Positions 52,160-61,023 of a DNA stretch of 64,000 nt are shown in pieces. The stretch spans positions 62,001 to 126,000 of the forward strand of contig JAECYW010000002.1 in NCBI GenBank assembly GCA_023014335.1. Direction: 5' to 3'. Position numbers and translations under genes: made by a program. The notes under the pieces were generated by a model, which saw only the letters and a program-made list of their open reading frames with translations, ran no database searches and had not been told where the DNA came from. This stretch comes from Galerina marginata. Taxonomy: Eukaryota > Basidiomycota > Agaricomycetes > Agaricales > Galerinaceae. How positions within the stretch are numbered: position 1 is the first letter of the stretch; the number at the start of each line of letters is the position of its first letter.

Positions 52160-54673
52160 ATGGACGCGATTTTGAACAGAAGGTTTTTTCCGACCCCCCC
52201 TCCACACAAATCCGACACGTTCTATGCATCAACTAAGATGATTCAGGAACAGGGACTGGATAAAACTGGAGGACGCGTCCTCCTCATCGGGGGCGACATA
52301 TTCTACTCCCCAAACTGCCAAAGGACGATCACTTCGGTGCCAGAGAATTCGCCTAACATGCGGCGCAACCCCTGGTTCAACTCTGTCAGTGAATTTCACG
52401 AACCACTTTGGTGGACTATGGAGCATGCCCACCTGGCTTTTGTAGAGACGGAACCAATAACCGAAGGGCCATTTTATTGGATGTTGGCTATGCCGTTGTA
52501 TTTTCAAAAACGCGCCAAGGGGTTCTTCAGACTGGATGGGAGCACAAAGCTTCGGTGGTATCGACTCCAGCATGATCTTCGAGCGGCGACAAATACGCTG
52601 CTTGTAAATAGCGGAGGACCAGAGGTGCCTGAAATAATTCAAACGGGTCTTCCATTAGACGAAAACTACACAAGTCACCATGAACTGCGTTCTGATGTTT
52701 TACGTTGTCGGGACTGGTTCAAATACTGGTTTGCGCGCATGTCATACGCCATAGCAGTTACCAATCGAATGGATGATTATAGGAACATAATCCGGATTCA
52801 CGTCGGAACATGGTTCGATATTCTGGATGCCAACGAATGGCATCAAGCCTTTCTCTCAGCTCTGCTCGTAATGGCAGGCTCGTTTGAACCAACAACGCCC
52901 AGAGCTGGAGTGTTCCTCGACATCTTGCACCCAGAGAAAGACCAGTTCGCGGTTGACTGGTTTGTACGGTTCAACACTCCTGCATGGTTCCCATGGGGCA
53001 CGGCCGAAATTGCTGCAGCAAGGACCGACGAATTTATTGCTCGGTTGGCACCTCCCATAGAGCAAATGCAAGAGATCGCTACGTTCCGAACATCAACCCC
53101 TTCTCTGCCCACACCTAATGGAGCACCATGGGTCGAATTCTTCGACGAGAGGAGGCGTAGATGTGAGGAGATGCGGCAGTGGGAGTCAGCTGAAAAACGC
53201 CAGAGACGAGAAAACTGGGAACACGTTCCGCCGTATGAAAAAACAAAAGTCTTCGTGTGGGTTGAAGAAAACGGACAATACTCAAGGCAGCAAGTCGAGC
53301 TTTGTATGAACAGGGATACAATTCTCCATTATGGTACAAATCAGTCCAAGTACAACGCCTTCTTTAACGAATGGGACTGCTGCTCTGATTTTGGAGACGA
53401 CAGAGACGACGACACAGAGTATGGTGACAATGAGGAGTACCAAAGCATGCATGACATTGAAACGTACGAAGCCTCAGCTAATGCTGAACAAGTCAAGCAT
53501 GGTTTCTATAGATCAGAACCCATGGGATATGATGACAGCGAAGGTCTGCGAGATTGCGAGTATGAGTCGGTCCATATATTGATGGAATACTTTGGTTTCG
53601 TTCCACCCGAAAAGATTTCCCGCCCTGAACCATTCCCTAAAGTCAATGCAAATAAATATACAGCCACTCTTGGCCTTAGCGTGAATGAAACCGAATTCTT
53701 TAAGTCTGATATCGCACCCTGTGGCGTCGCGTTTCTGGATGCATATTCAAGCGGCCGCCCAAAGAATGATCAGTGGGATCTAACCATCGACAATAGAATG
53801 CAGCTATCTAGTGCTGCACGTCTAAGGCATATTAGGATAATATCAAAAAGCCTTTTCATATTCGACATGGGAAGCGATGCAACAGTCCCTTGGTCTTTGG
53901 CAGTAGAAAGCGCCACTATTGCAGTAATGGTGTGCCGTATGGACAAACGGATCAGCGATTATGGTATATGCTTTGAGCTGCTACAAAGAGGAGTAAAGAT
54001 GCATACGCTGCTCCCGACATCAGTTCACAACATGGCTATGCCTGCTACAAGGCAAATTCCAGTGCGCCTACCTGGATACGAGTTTACTTACGACGATTAT
54101 GATGCATATTTGAGAGACCGTGAATCGTTGTTGAAAAACAAACGGGTGTTACGATCAGCATTGATGGAAGGCGGGATTGTGTGGAGGCTTGCTGTAACAG
54201 AGAGCTTTGCAAATGTGCTTAGTGGCCCCTCTGATGCAGTGGTCTATCGTCGGGTCGGGCACTCGTTTGCCATAAATCCTCAAGGATATGCCATGGTCGA
54301 TGATGTATGTACAACAAATGAGCTGGATGCTTTATGTGGAACGTCGGCATGCTACCAGTCGCCCACATTGCAGACCAACCCTAAAGGCAGGGAATACATA
54401 GCTCCAGCTAACCGCGAGATACAACTTAAATCGTGGTGGCCGACCACGGAGACATGGAAAGAAGTTATGCAACACAAGACATGGACGCCGTATAACGAAG
54501 AATTTTTCAAATCGTGGACGCTAAAGATAGAGGGTCGTACAGCATTTCCACTGACACAGAAGGAGTGGAAAAATAAAATTGGCGCCAACTCAGTGAATAA
54601 ACGAATCAGGGCAAACCAAGAGAAATATTCGTACAATTTCTTGCGGTCATTCAAAGATGGTGGGCTGAAATAA
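52160..54673 (+). CDS. Agaric-specific hypothetical protein, cargo gene, 837 aa
   Basis: Single coding exon. The first 140 residues show a conserved-looking block: GRVLLIGGDIFYSP, SVPENSPNMRRNPWF, WWTMEHAHLAFVETEP. Then come a helical part (WFKYWFARMSYAIAV), an acidic middle (DDRDDDTEYGDNEEY) and a second globular half (PWSLAVESATIAVMVCRMDK, VYRRVGHSFAINPQGYAM). No catalytic motif, signal peptide or membrane helix recognised. From memory, similar proteins occur in many copies in mushroom genomes, without known function. Transcribed divergently from the TET-like gene across the repeat arrays; the tandem 5' repeats probably form its spliced leader. Confidence 0.7.
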   Translation: MDAILNRRFFPTPPPHKSDTFYASTKMIQEQGLDKTGGRVLLIGGDIFYSPNCQRTITSVPENSPNMRRNPWFNSVSEFHEPLWWTMEHAHLAFVETEPITEGPFYWMLAMPLYFQKRAKGFFRLDGSTKLRWYRLQHDLRAATNTLLVNSGGPEVPEIIQTGLPLDENYTSHHELRSDVLRCRDWFKYWFARMSYAIAVTNRMDDYRNIIRIHVGTWFDILDANEWHQAFLSALLVMAGSFEPTTPRAGVFLDILHPEKDQFAVDWFVRFNTPAWFPWGTAEIAAARTDEFIARLAPPIEQMQEIATFRTSTPSLPTPNGAPWVEFFDERRRRCEEMRQWESAEKRQRRENWEHVPPYEKTKVFVWVEENGQYSRQQVELCMNRDTILHYGTNQSKYNAFFNEWDCCSDFGDDRDDDTEYGDNEEYQSMHDIETYEASANAEQVKHGFYRSEPMGYDDSEGLRDCEYESVHILMEYFGFVPPEKISRPEPFPKVNANKYTATLGLSVNETEFFKSDIAPCGVAFLDAYSSGRPKNDQWDLTIDNRMQLSSAARLRHIRIISKSLFIFDMGSDATVPWSLAVESATIAVMVCRMDKRISDYGICFELLQRGVKMHTLLPTSVHNMAMPATRQIPVRLPGYEFTYDDYDAYLRDRESLLKNKRVLRSALMEGGIVWRLAVTESFANVLSGPSDAVVYRRVGHSFAINPQGYAMVDDVCTTNELDALCGTSACYQSPTLQTNPKGREYIAPANREIQLKSWWPTTETWKEVMQHKTWTPYNEEFFKSWTLKIEGRTAFPLTQKEWKNKIGANSVNKRIRANQEKYSYNFLRSFKDGGLK

Positions 54674-54739
54674 CGTTGAGGCACCGGCACTTGCTATTTC
54701 TCACAATTGTATATATATATATTGAAATCAAAATTGATC

Positions 54740-55036
54740 ATGTTAAACTCGATATACGGAGGCACAAGGAAGAATTCATTGCGGTTGATATACAGACTAC
54801 TAACAAAATTTAAATACAAGCTAGGATTTAGGTGTTGCCAACAACAAAATCCAGCGAGCGTAAGTAATGATGCGCCAATGTGTGCCAATCTTATGGATTT
54901 GGCAGACATATGCAACTACTGCGTACGAAAATCTAGGGATTTCGCCTTCAAAGACTGGGAAGACCTTGTCAATCCGATTGAAAGTCTGCGCAGAGTAATC
55001 GAATTTGACTTTTCTCCCGTCATAGACTGGGACTAA
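54740..55036 (+). CDS. Possible small protein, 98 aa
   Basis: Open frame from an ATG at 54740 to the stop at 55036, starting MLNSIYGGTRKNSLRLIYRL and ending IEFDFSPVIDWD. Contains four cysteines (CCQQ, C-N-YC). It starts 66 bp after the 837-aa gene on the same strand and overlaps nothing. Could be a small gene or a remnant of a duplicated 3' exon. Confidence 0.3.
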   Translation: MLNSIYGGTRKNSLRLIYRLLTKFKYKLGFRCCQQQNPASVSNDAPMCANLMDLADICNYCVRKSRDFAFKDWEDLVNPIESLRRVIEFDFSPVIDWD

Positions 55037-55083
55037 GAAAATCGCCATGGTAAGATTGGAGTTAGGATACAAAAAAGGAGGCA

Positions 55084-57598
55084 TCACGCACTGGGAGAAA
55101 GGTAGTCCAAAGGGGCAATCTTATCGTCGACAGTATTTCCACTTCCTTTGGAAGGACTAGCCGCTAAGTTGAACATGCCAGTGATGTTCGGCATGGCAAA
55201 TGAAGATTGGGATCCACCCGTTGCTAAACAGTCACCCAGATGAGTATATGGATAGACTAAACATTAAAATATGGAACTTACCAGTGCTCTGACCTTTCGT
55301 ACCAAAAGTAATGGCATCCGACCAGACTTGAATCTGGAGATGTGGCTGATGGGTAACCATACCGACAACAGATACGAACCGCATCCATTCTTCAGAGTGA
55401 AAGATACCAGTCACATAATGGCCGGAGTAGTTGAGCTTGGAATTCATCTTTGTTAAGAAAGAATCCATTATCATTACGGGTGATAGGCAGACGGCGGTGT
55501 CGTTACGACCAACGCAAAGGTTGTAGCGGGTGTTTCCCCACAGGGCTCGAGCAGCAAGCTTGGTGGGATCTACCCTAGACAAGTTGACGAATTGTCCATC
55601 AATGGAAAATGTAATCGAGGCGATGGAAATGCTGAGACAAAGAATATAAGCCACCTAGTTGGAACAACAGAATGTGGAAGCTTACCCAGCATGAAGACCA
55701 TGTACGAGTTGCGGCCATTTCGAGTGGAAGACGAGGCCCATTTTCGGGGAAATGGGCCTCACCGCCTCAATCGATATCTTCCTGTTGCAAAACACATAAG
55801 AAAGAGACTAAACCATTGAATAACGACAACAAACCTGAGGTTAGGAAGGTTAGAATAAAGGCCTTTCTTGAGGAGTACTCGGTCTTGGTTTGCCACAGTC
55901 GCAACCTCACATTTCTTTGGGAGCTCTCTACCAAACAACAATAAAATAAACGAAGACGAAATTCAGCAAAAAAGGCGTAAGGAATAAGAAAAATAAAGTA
56001 CAACCTGACAACCAAAACCGAAAGATCCTCATGGTAGACCTCACTGTCTTTGTCGCTACCTTGAGAATCTCCATCATCGCCAACTGCATCGTAATCGGCT
56101 TCCTTACTAGATGAGAATTAAGGAAGGAGTCAGAGATTGAATGATGGTTTGAGATAAAATATAACGGACGTCGTCATGAACAAAGGGGCTCCCTCATGCT
56201 TGCCTTTCCCTTTAAATTCCTTGTCTGGGGCAAAAAAATGGGAATCGTCGTCTGAAGCTGAATTAACAGACTTGCTGATACGAGCTTTTTTTGTCCTAAA
56301 GTAAAAACAGTTAGAGAAATGGAGCGTTTAATACAATGTGCGACAAGACTCACGGTGATTCCCGGCCTCCAGGTGAAGCGTCAGCATCAGCTTCAGGAGC
56401 GGCCTTGCGAATATTTTTTGTACTAAAGATTTGGAAAATTAAAATGGAGTATACTGTAAACCAACCAATTGGACTCACGGCGACTTTTTGACAGCTGGAG
56501 AATGGTTAGCTTCAGCATTGGTCGTGGTGTTACGAGACCCATTGCTCTTCCTTAGAATATAGTGCAAAATCAGCTTATATCGACTCAATAACAAGGAAGA
56601 GCCACATACGTAGAAGAATTATTACGAGTATTGAGGGGTGGAGTCAAAGGGGCAAGCCTATTAGAGAGACGAATACTCGATGGGACCGGCTTCTCCGGAT
56701 ACATACTGCATACAAAAGAACAAACAATTAGGAGCCACCAAAATAAAAGTCAAACAAAAAAACATACGTATCTCCGTCGACTAACTCGGCACTATATATA
56801 GTTAGTCAAATAATCCAAAGACCAGAAGGAAAAGAACGAACTCCAATAGCTCAGCATCTGTAGAAAGCTCGTCCGCTTCATCATCTTCTTCGACTGCCTC
56901 ATCGTCGATGAAGCTCTCCTCATATTGATCTTCGTCTTCGACCTCGGAGTCAGAAATCTCCAAAATCCTAGAGGAGAATGAAAGACAGTTGGAAGGAAAG
57001 GGGATGAAGATAACGCACTCTGTAGTCGGAGATCTGAGATGTACGTCAGTATAGCGTACAATGTTTATGTTTCAAAACGAAAAAAGGAATGAAACTCACT
57101 TAGGACGAAACTTGGTAGGCGATGTGGTTACACTAGAGGAAAAGCCGCAAGTTAAATGATATACAAAAAGCACAGATCATGAGACTTGCGCTGGGGTAGG
57201 CTTTGGACGAATTTTAGAAGGCAAGGTAGTCTTCTTCTTAGGTGTAGCCAACCTGATGAAAAGAAAGTTAGGGGTTACGTCGCAACTAGGAACAAAATGC
57301 AAAACATACTGAGCATCATCGTCATCAGAGACGACCGTGCGCTTAGTTGCTGGCGCACGAGGTTTGGAAGGAGCCGACCTGGAAAAAAAAAAAAAAAAAA
57401 GTCAGAATGCAGGCACAAGTAAAAGCAAAGCAAATCATACACCGTCAGATCCTCATTGTCAGATTGGACGTAGGTGGCCGACTTGATTTTCGATGCACGA
57501 GCACCTCGTTTAGTAGAAGGACGCTCGACAGCATCGACATTGGAGGAAGAGGCGGCCTTCTTCTTTGCTGAAGAACTAGGGCGGGGTTTTGGAGGCAT
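55084..57598 (-). CDS. Unknown cargo protein: disordered acidic N-terminus, globular C-terminus, many exons
   Basis: ATG at 57598 (MPPKPRPSSSAKKKAASSSN). About fourteen short exons are traceable: 57598-57441, 57378-57310, then small exons near 57250, 57105 and 57040, an acidic one (SDSEVEDEDQYEESFIDDEA, about 56970-56850), Ser/Pro exons each ending at a GTGAGT-type donor (56780-56100), and a globular C-terminal part with VATVANQDRVLLKKGLYSNL, TRYNLCVGRNDTAVCLSP and HYVTGIFHSEEWMRFVSVVG, ending at 55084. Lysine-rich N-terminus and SDS/acidic runs suggest a nuclear protein. Several inner junctions are uncertain. No family recognised. Convergent with the 837-aa gene, divergent from the 453-aa gene. 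Confidence 0.55.
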
Positions 57599-57903
57599 AA
57601 CGAAGAGTAACGAACGACAGGACGGATAGACCACCCGCTTTTTAAATCATATGCAGACAAGGAGCCCACAGAAATCGTGATCTCAAGGCCATACGATGCA
57701 AGATAGACGGTCTCTACTGACCGCACCCGACCATCACCTCAGTGGATACAAGAATGATGCTATGCAGGCTTTTTATTGGCCGATAGAATGTAAGAAGCTT
57801 GGAACTTAGCAATCTTCAGGCCGAATGCCAAGAACGTCAAAAGAGATGTGTAGCAGGCATGTGGCATAAGGCCAGCAGGTCTGCAAAAAAAGGAATCTAA
57901 CAT

Positions 57904-59528
57904 ATGGCTCCATGGTATCCAAGCCCTAAAATGATCGGCCGAATATACATATCGGAAAATACAAGCAAAGTACCAGCAACTCAAATTACGGTGCAGACTG
58001 CGCCAAAAGCAAGCAACACTTCGATTTCGATGTTTGATAAGAAAAATGCAACGATGGACGGTCCAATGCAACCCAAGGAAGAAAGGCACAATATATTTCA
58101 ACACCAAGCTCGCCATAAAGAGAAAGATCAAGAAGAAGGAAAGCACTACGACGAAGTGTGGAACACATGGTTGCATGGCGCCCGAAACAATTGGGCGATC
58201 AGACTAATCGCGTTTCAATGCAAAAATGGACTTGGAATTATTAGAGCCGAGAAGAGTATGGAAGGTCTGATAGAGTCGCTATCGAAAAGTAATACCCAAG
58301 TCGCATACTACCGCCCGACTTCAATGGACGAATTCTATGACATCGAGCAAGCAAGTAAGTGCTCTAAGTGCTTATCATCCTGAATATCCATCGAACACAT
58401 TTTTTTTAGAGGCCAAATTGGTAGAAATATCAAATGACCGTAATACGCTCCATACAAATACTGGACAGATCGTACAGCTTGCACAAGCCCAGGCAAGTTT
58501 AATGTCTCTATCGCATATTTACAGTACGGAGACTGACGATAGATGCTTAAGGTTCCCGAACTCCAGATAACAGAGTTTTCAGCTCCACGAGCATGGCGAC
58601 TCACCGAACTCAGCGATGACCAAGGAACAATTGAAGAAATTGTTCTTAGGGTTCAAGGCATCGTTTGCAACAAGATGTTGCCCCCAGTTGCACAACCAAT
58701 GTAAGTAAGACGGCAAAATTTCTAGCAGATACACTGACATAAAACCCGACTTCAGCAACGCATCAGCCATGGTACGACAACGCCCATATATCAGACAAGC
58801 TGTAACAATCACCGGACTGGGAACGGATACGTTTGAGAAAGCCAGTCAAAATATTGAACTAATATACCTAGCATTTTCGAACAACTTCCCAAGCGACTCA
58901 CTTGATGGGTGGCAAGGTGGTACTTTTCAGGATTTTAGAGCGATAGATGCCCACTCCCGATACTTTTCTAAATCCAGCATGTTGGCCGATACCTCTGAGG
59001 AATTCCAGTTCCATCCATTGGTCGACCCAAATGGCGTATTGACGGGAATGATAGGTGATGGCTATATCCATGGACGTGACAATGTAGTCGAGTACCGGTC
59101 CAGAAGCATCAACCAGGATGGTGTTACTCGGTGCGTATCAACCACTTGTTGGAACACTAAAACTAACCGAATATCCAGGTATGCTCCCATCAATCCTACT
59201 TCCATTCGAATTGGAGATATTGTCGAACTTTCAATATCGTTTACGGTATTCCCATCTAAGAACAACCGATTCAATATGATTTCTCAACTACGTGCTATCC
59301 TACTCCTCAACCAAGAAGCAAGAGACGTATGTAAAATCATTCAACTCTATCACGCCTGAACTAATAGCGATATAAATACAGAAAGCAGCTATTCTTCGCA
59401 TGCGCAGTCGATTTACACCAGTGGCTCAAACACCGCTCTTGACCGGAAAAAGGAAAGCTCTCTATACTGACCGAGAAGCGGTAGATGAAACGGAGCGCCG
59501 TTTGTCAAAAATGAATATTGGACAATAG
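57904..59528 (+). CDS. Unknown cargo protein, about 453 aa, six exons
   Basis: Exons 57904-58354, 58410-58492, 58543-58700, 58756-59130, 59179-59326, 59382-59528; 454 codons. The second intron appears to be GC-AG (GCAAGT donor at 58493), needed to keep frame. Conserved-looking parts: WLHGARNNWAIRLIAFQCK, TSMDEFYDIEQ, APRAWRLTELSDD, QRPYIRQAVTITGLG, YAPINPTSIRIGDIVELSIS. The last resembles an OB-like beta region, but I cannot name it. The first 40 residues are doubtful; the true start may be an internal Met (about 58030). From memory, similar multi-copy proteins exist in agarics. No membrane or signal segments. Confidence 0.6.
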
Positions 59529-59733
59529 GGAGTTGCTAAGATACAAAGGGGTTCCTGTAATACTCAGTTTACAACGTATGCCTATTTTTTGCTTGAAGTC
59601 GAAATTCGCCACAGGCTCGATGAGATCGGGAAAATAAAAGTCCCGTAGTCAAAAAGGCGAAAGAAATTTCACATAGGGCTTCAGTCTGATCCTCATCCTC
59701 TCTCCTCCAGTCATCACACCACATTCAAAATAC

Positions 59734-60628
59734 ATGGTCGAAAGTACGCACGGCAACGTATCCCAAAAGACAAATACTGATTGATACTACCAGCAGCTCA
59801 CTTGCTCCTGGGCATATCACAGCCTTATAACCAAACGATGAAACAAGCACAACAGGACGTTCTTGACGTTCTGCAAGATATTCACACCATCTTCGGTATT
59901 GGTCCTAGGGATCGCCTCCTGACAGCTATGCTCCTCAGCAAAGCCGTAATATCTGGCTCAGTCGCACTACTTGCAATGCATCCCGGCCTATTCATACCTG
60001 GAGATATCGATTCTACGTCCCTTCTCCCACCAGCGCTATACTGCTAACGCTTATCAGGGATTGTGGATATCTCGAAATACCCAACAAACCTAAGATTGCC
60101 ACCCTCTATACGTCCAGCTCAGTGCGTTCCATATCGACCTACAATCATCCCACTGCCGAAAAGAAGATTAATGTCATTTTCACCGACTCGATGGAAGGCA
60201 CCCTTAGGACTATTACAGAGTTTCATTCGACTATCGTCATGAACTACATAGCCCATTATGGCCTCGTTTCATTATATCCGCGACTCACTCTTGAACGCAA
60301 AGGAGTCATCAGCGTCGACAGCGCCATTCTTTGCTTTCAGAAATACAAGACTCGGGGAATCACCTTTATTCAACCCTTTGAAGCACAAGTCGATCGTCAT
60401 GCCCACAAGTGCGGTCAGTCTCACTACTGTCTTTTCACCAGACGAACTCTCTGCAGCTCTGCCTTGTTCATCCCCATTGGCAATCTGAACGGTACACTGC
60501 AAGCAATCGGAGAAGAGTTTTCCTGGCAAATCAAGCAGAACAAATGTATTGCAAACGACATACCAGAGGTACGAAAAGCTAGGAATATCAAAACCACACT
60601 GACCCATATATTTTAGGCTACTGAATGA
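59734..60628 (+). pseudogene. Nucleotidyltransferase-like protein with one-base frameshift
   Basis: Exon 1 59734-59743 (ATGGTCGAAA), exon 2 from 59797. The frame reads MKQAQQDVLDVLQDIHTIF, then SKAVISGSVALLAMHP and FIPGDID, a GS...D-x-D pattern of minimal nucleotidyltransferase-like folds. Directly after it, at TT 60011-60012, the frame is lost: the protein continues in another frame with PTSAILLTLIRDCGYLEIP and onward (stop at 60616, or at 60628 if the intron starting at GTACGA near 60569 is spliced). One missing T explains the break. No GT-AG intron repairs it. The gene is therefore probably dead, or the base is a sequencing error. Confidence 0.5.
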
Positions 60629-60998
60629 GCAACGACCAGAGCATAGTCAGGAGCAGAAGAGAATCGATTTATACCGAAGGACTTATGGGTGTATATAAAT
60701 ATTAAATGTTTCAGTTTGGTATTGAATTTGATCACATCCGCATCTTTCGAGCGGGCAATACGCCCCAAAATCCACAGCATCTCAGATATCAATAAGCCAA
60801 GAAAAGTGCCAAGACGATATTTACATAATATACTACATATAGACATAAGCCAAATTAATAATACATTACATAATCACAATAGGTGATATTAAAGGCCGAA
60901 TGCCGGTCATCACGTGAATTGATGCCATCATTGATGGGGACCAACAGACTGTCGCAACATTCAAAATTTCTGGGGTCAGTGTGGATTAAAAGAACTCG
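60629..60998. other. 5' subterminal region of the rolling-circle element
   Basis: Non-coding, AT-rich. No gene; the minus-strand frame 60613-60846 is unconvincing. It precedes the terminal stem-loop. Confidence 0.45.
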
Positions 60999-61023
60999 CT
61001 TTTACTGCGTAAAAGACTCGTAA
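60999..61023 (-). repeat. 5' terminus: inverted repeat and stem-loop
   Basis: On the minus strand TTACGAGTCTTTTACGCAGT begins at 61023. TACGAGTCTTTT (61022-61011) is the exact inverse of 36742-36753. It overlaps the perfect stem-loop CTTTTAC-GCA-GTAAAAG (61016-61000). This matches the asymmetric terminal inverted repeat layout of Helitron2/Helentrons. Confidence 0.75.

Larger units (their letters stand above)
36710..61023 (-). mobile_element. Giant Helitron2/Helentron-like rolling-circle element with cargo, 24,314 bp
   Basis: Bounded on both sides by the interrupted gypsy pol frame. Minus-strand 5' end at 61023 (TTACGAGTCTTTTACGC), 3' end at 36710 (...CTGCAAAACAAG). The host site is A^T in GAATAC, or one base over; no target duplication. 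A 12-nt perfect inverted repeat sits 1 nt from the 5' end and 32 nt from the 3' end, with a stem-loop at each end, as described for Helitron2/Helentron elements. Encodes one Rep/helicase near the 3' end and about five other genes. The 5'-TC/CTRR-3' ends of canonical Helitrons are absent. Confidence 0.8.

Noticed and set aside
57760..58176. Minus-strand hydrophobic ORF of 138 codons
   Set aside because: Antisense to the better-supported 453-aa gene; the hydrophobicity comes from reading Lys/Glu codons in reverse.
60976..61023. C-terminal 16 codons of the RT ORF
   Set aside because: They encode the inverted repeat and 5' stem-loop of the insertion, not retroelement protein.
36710..61023. KDZ (Kyakuja-Dileera-Zisupton) transposon carrying the TET-like gene
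   Set aside because: No KDZ transposase frame or zinc-chelating pattern was seen; the only mobility gene is the Rep/helicase.
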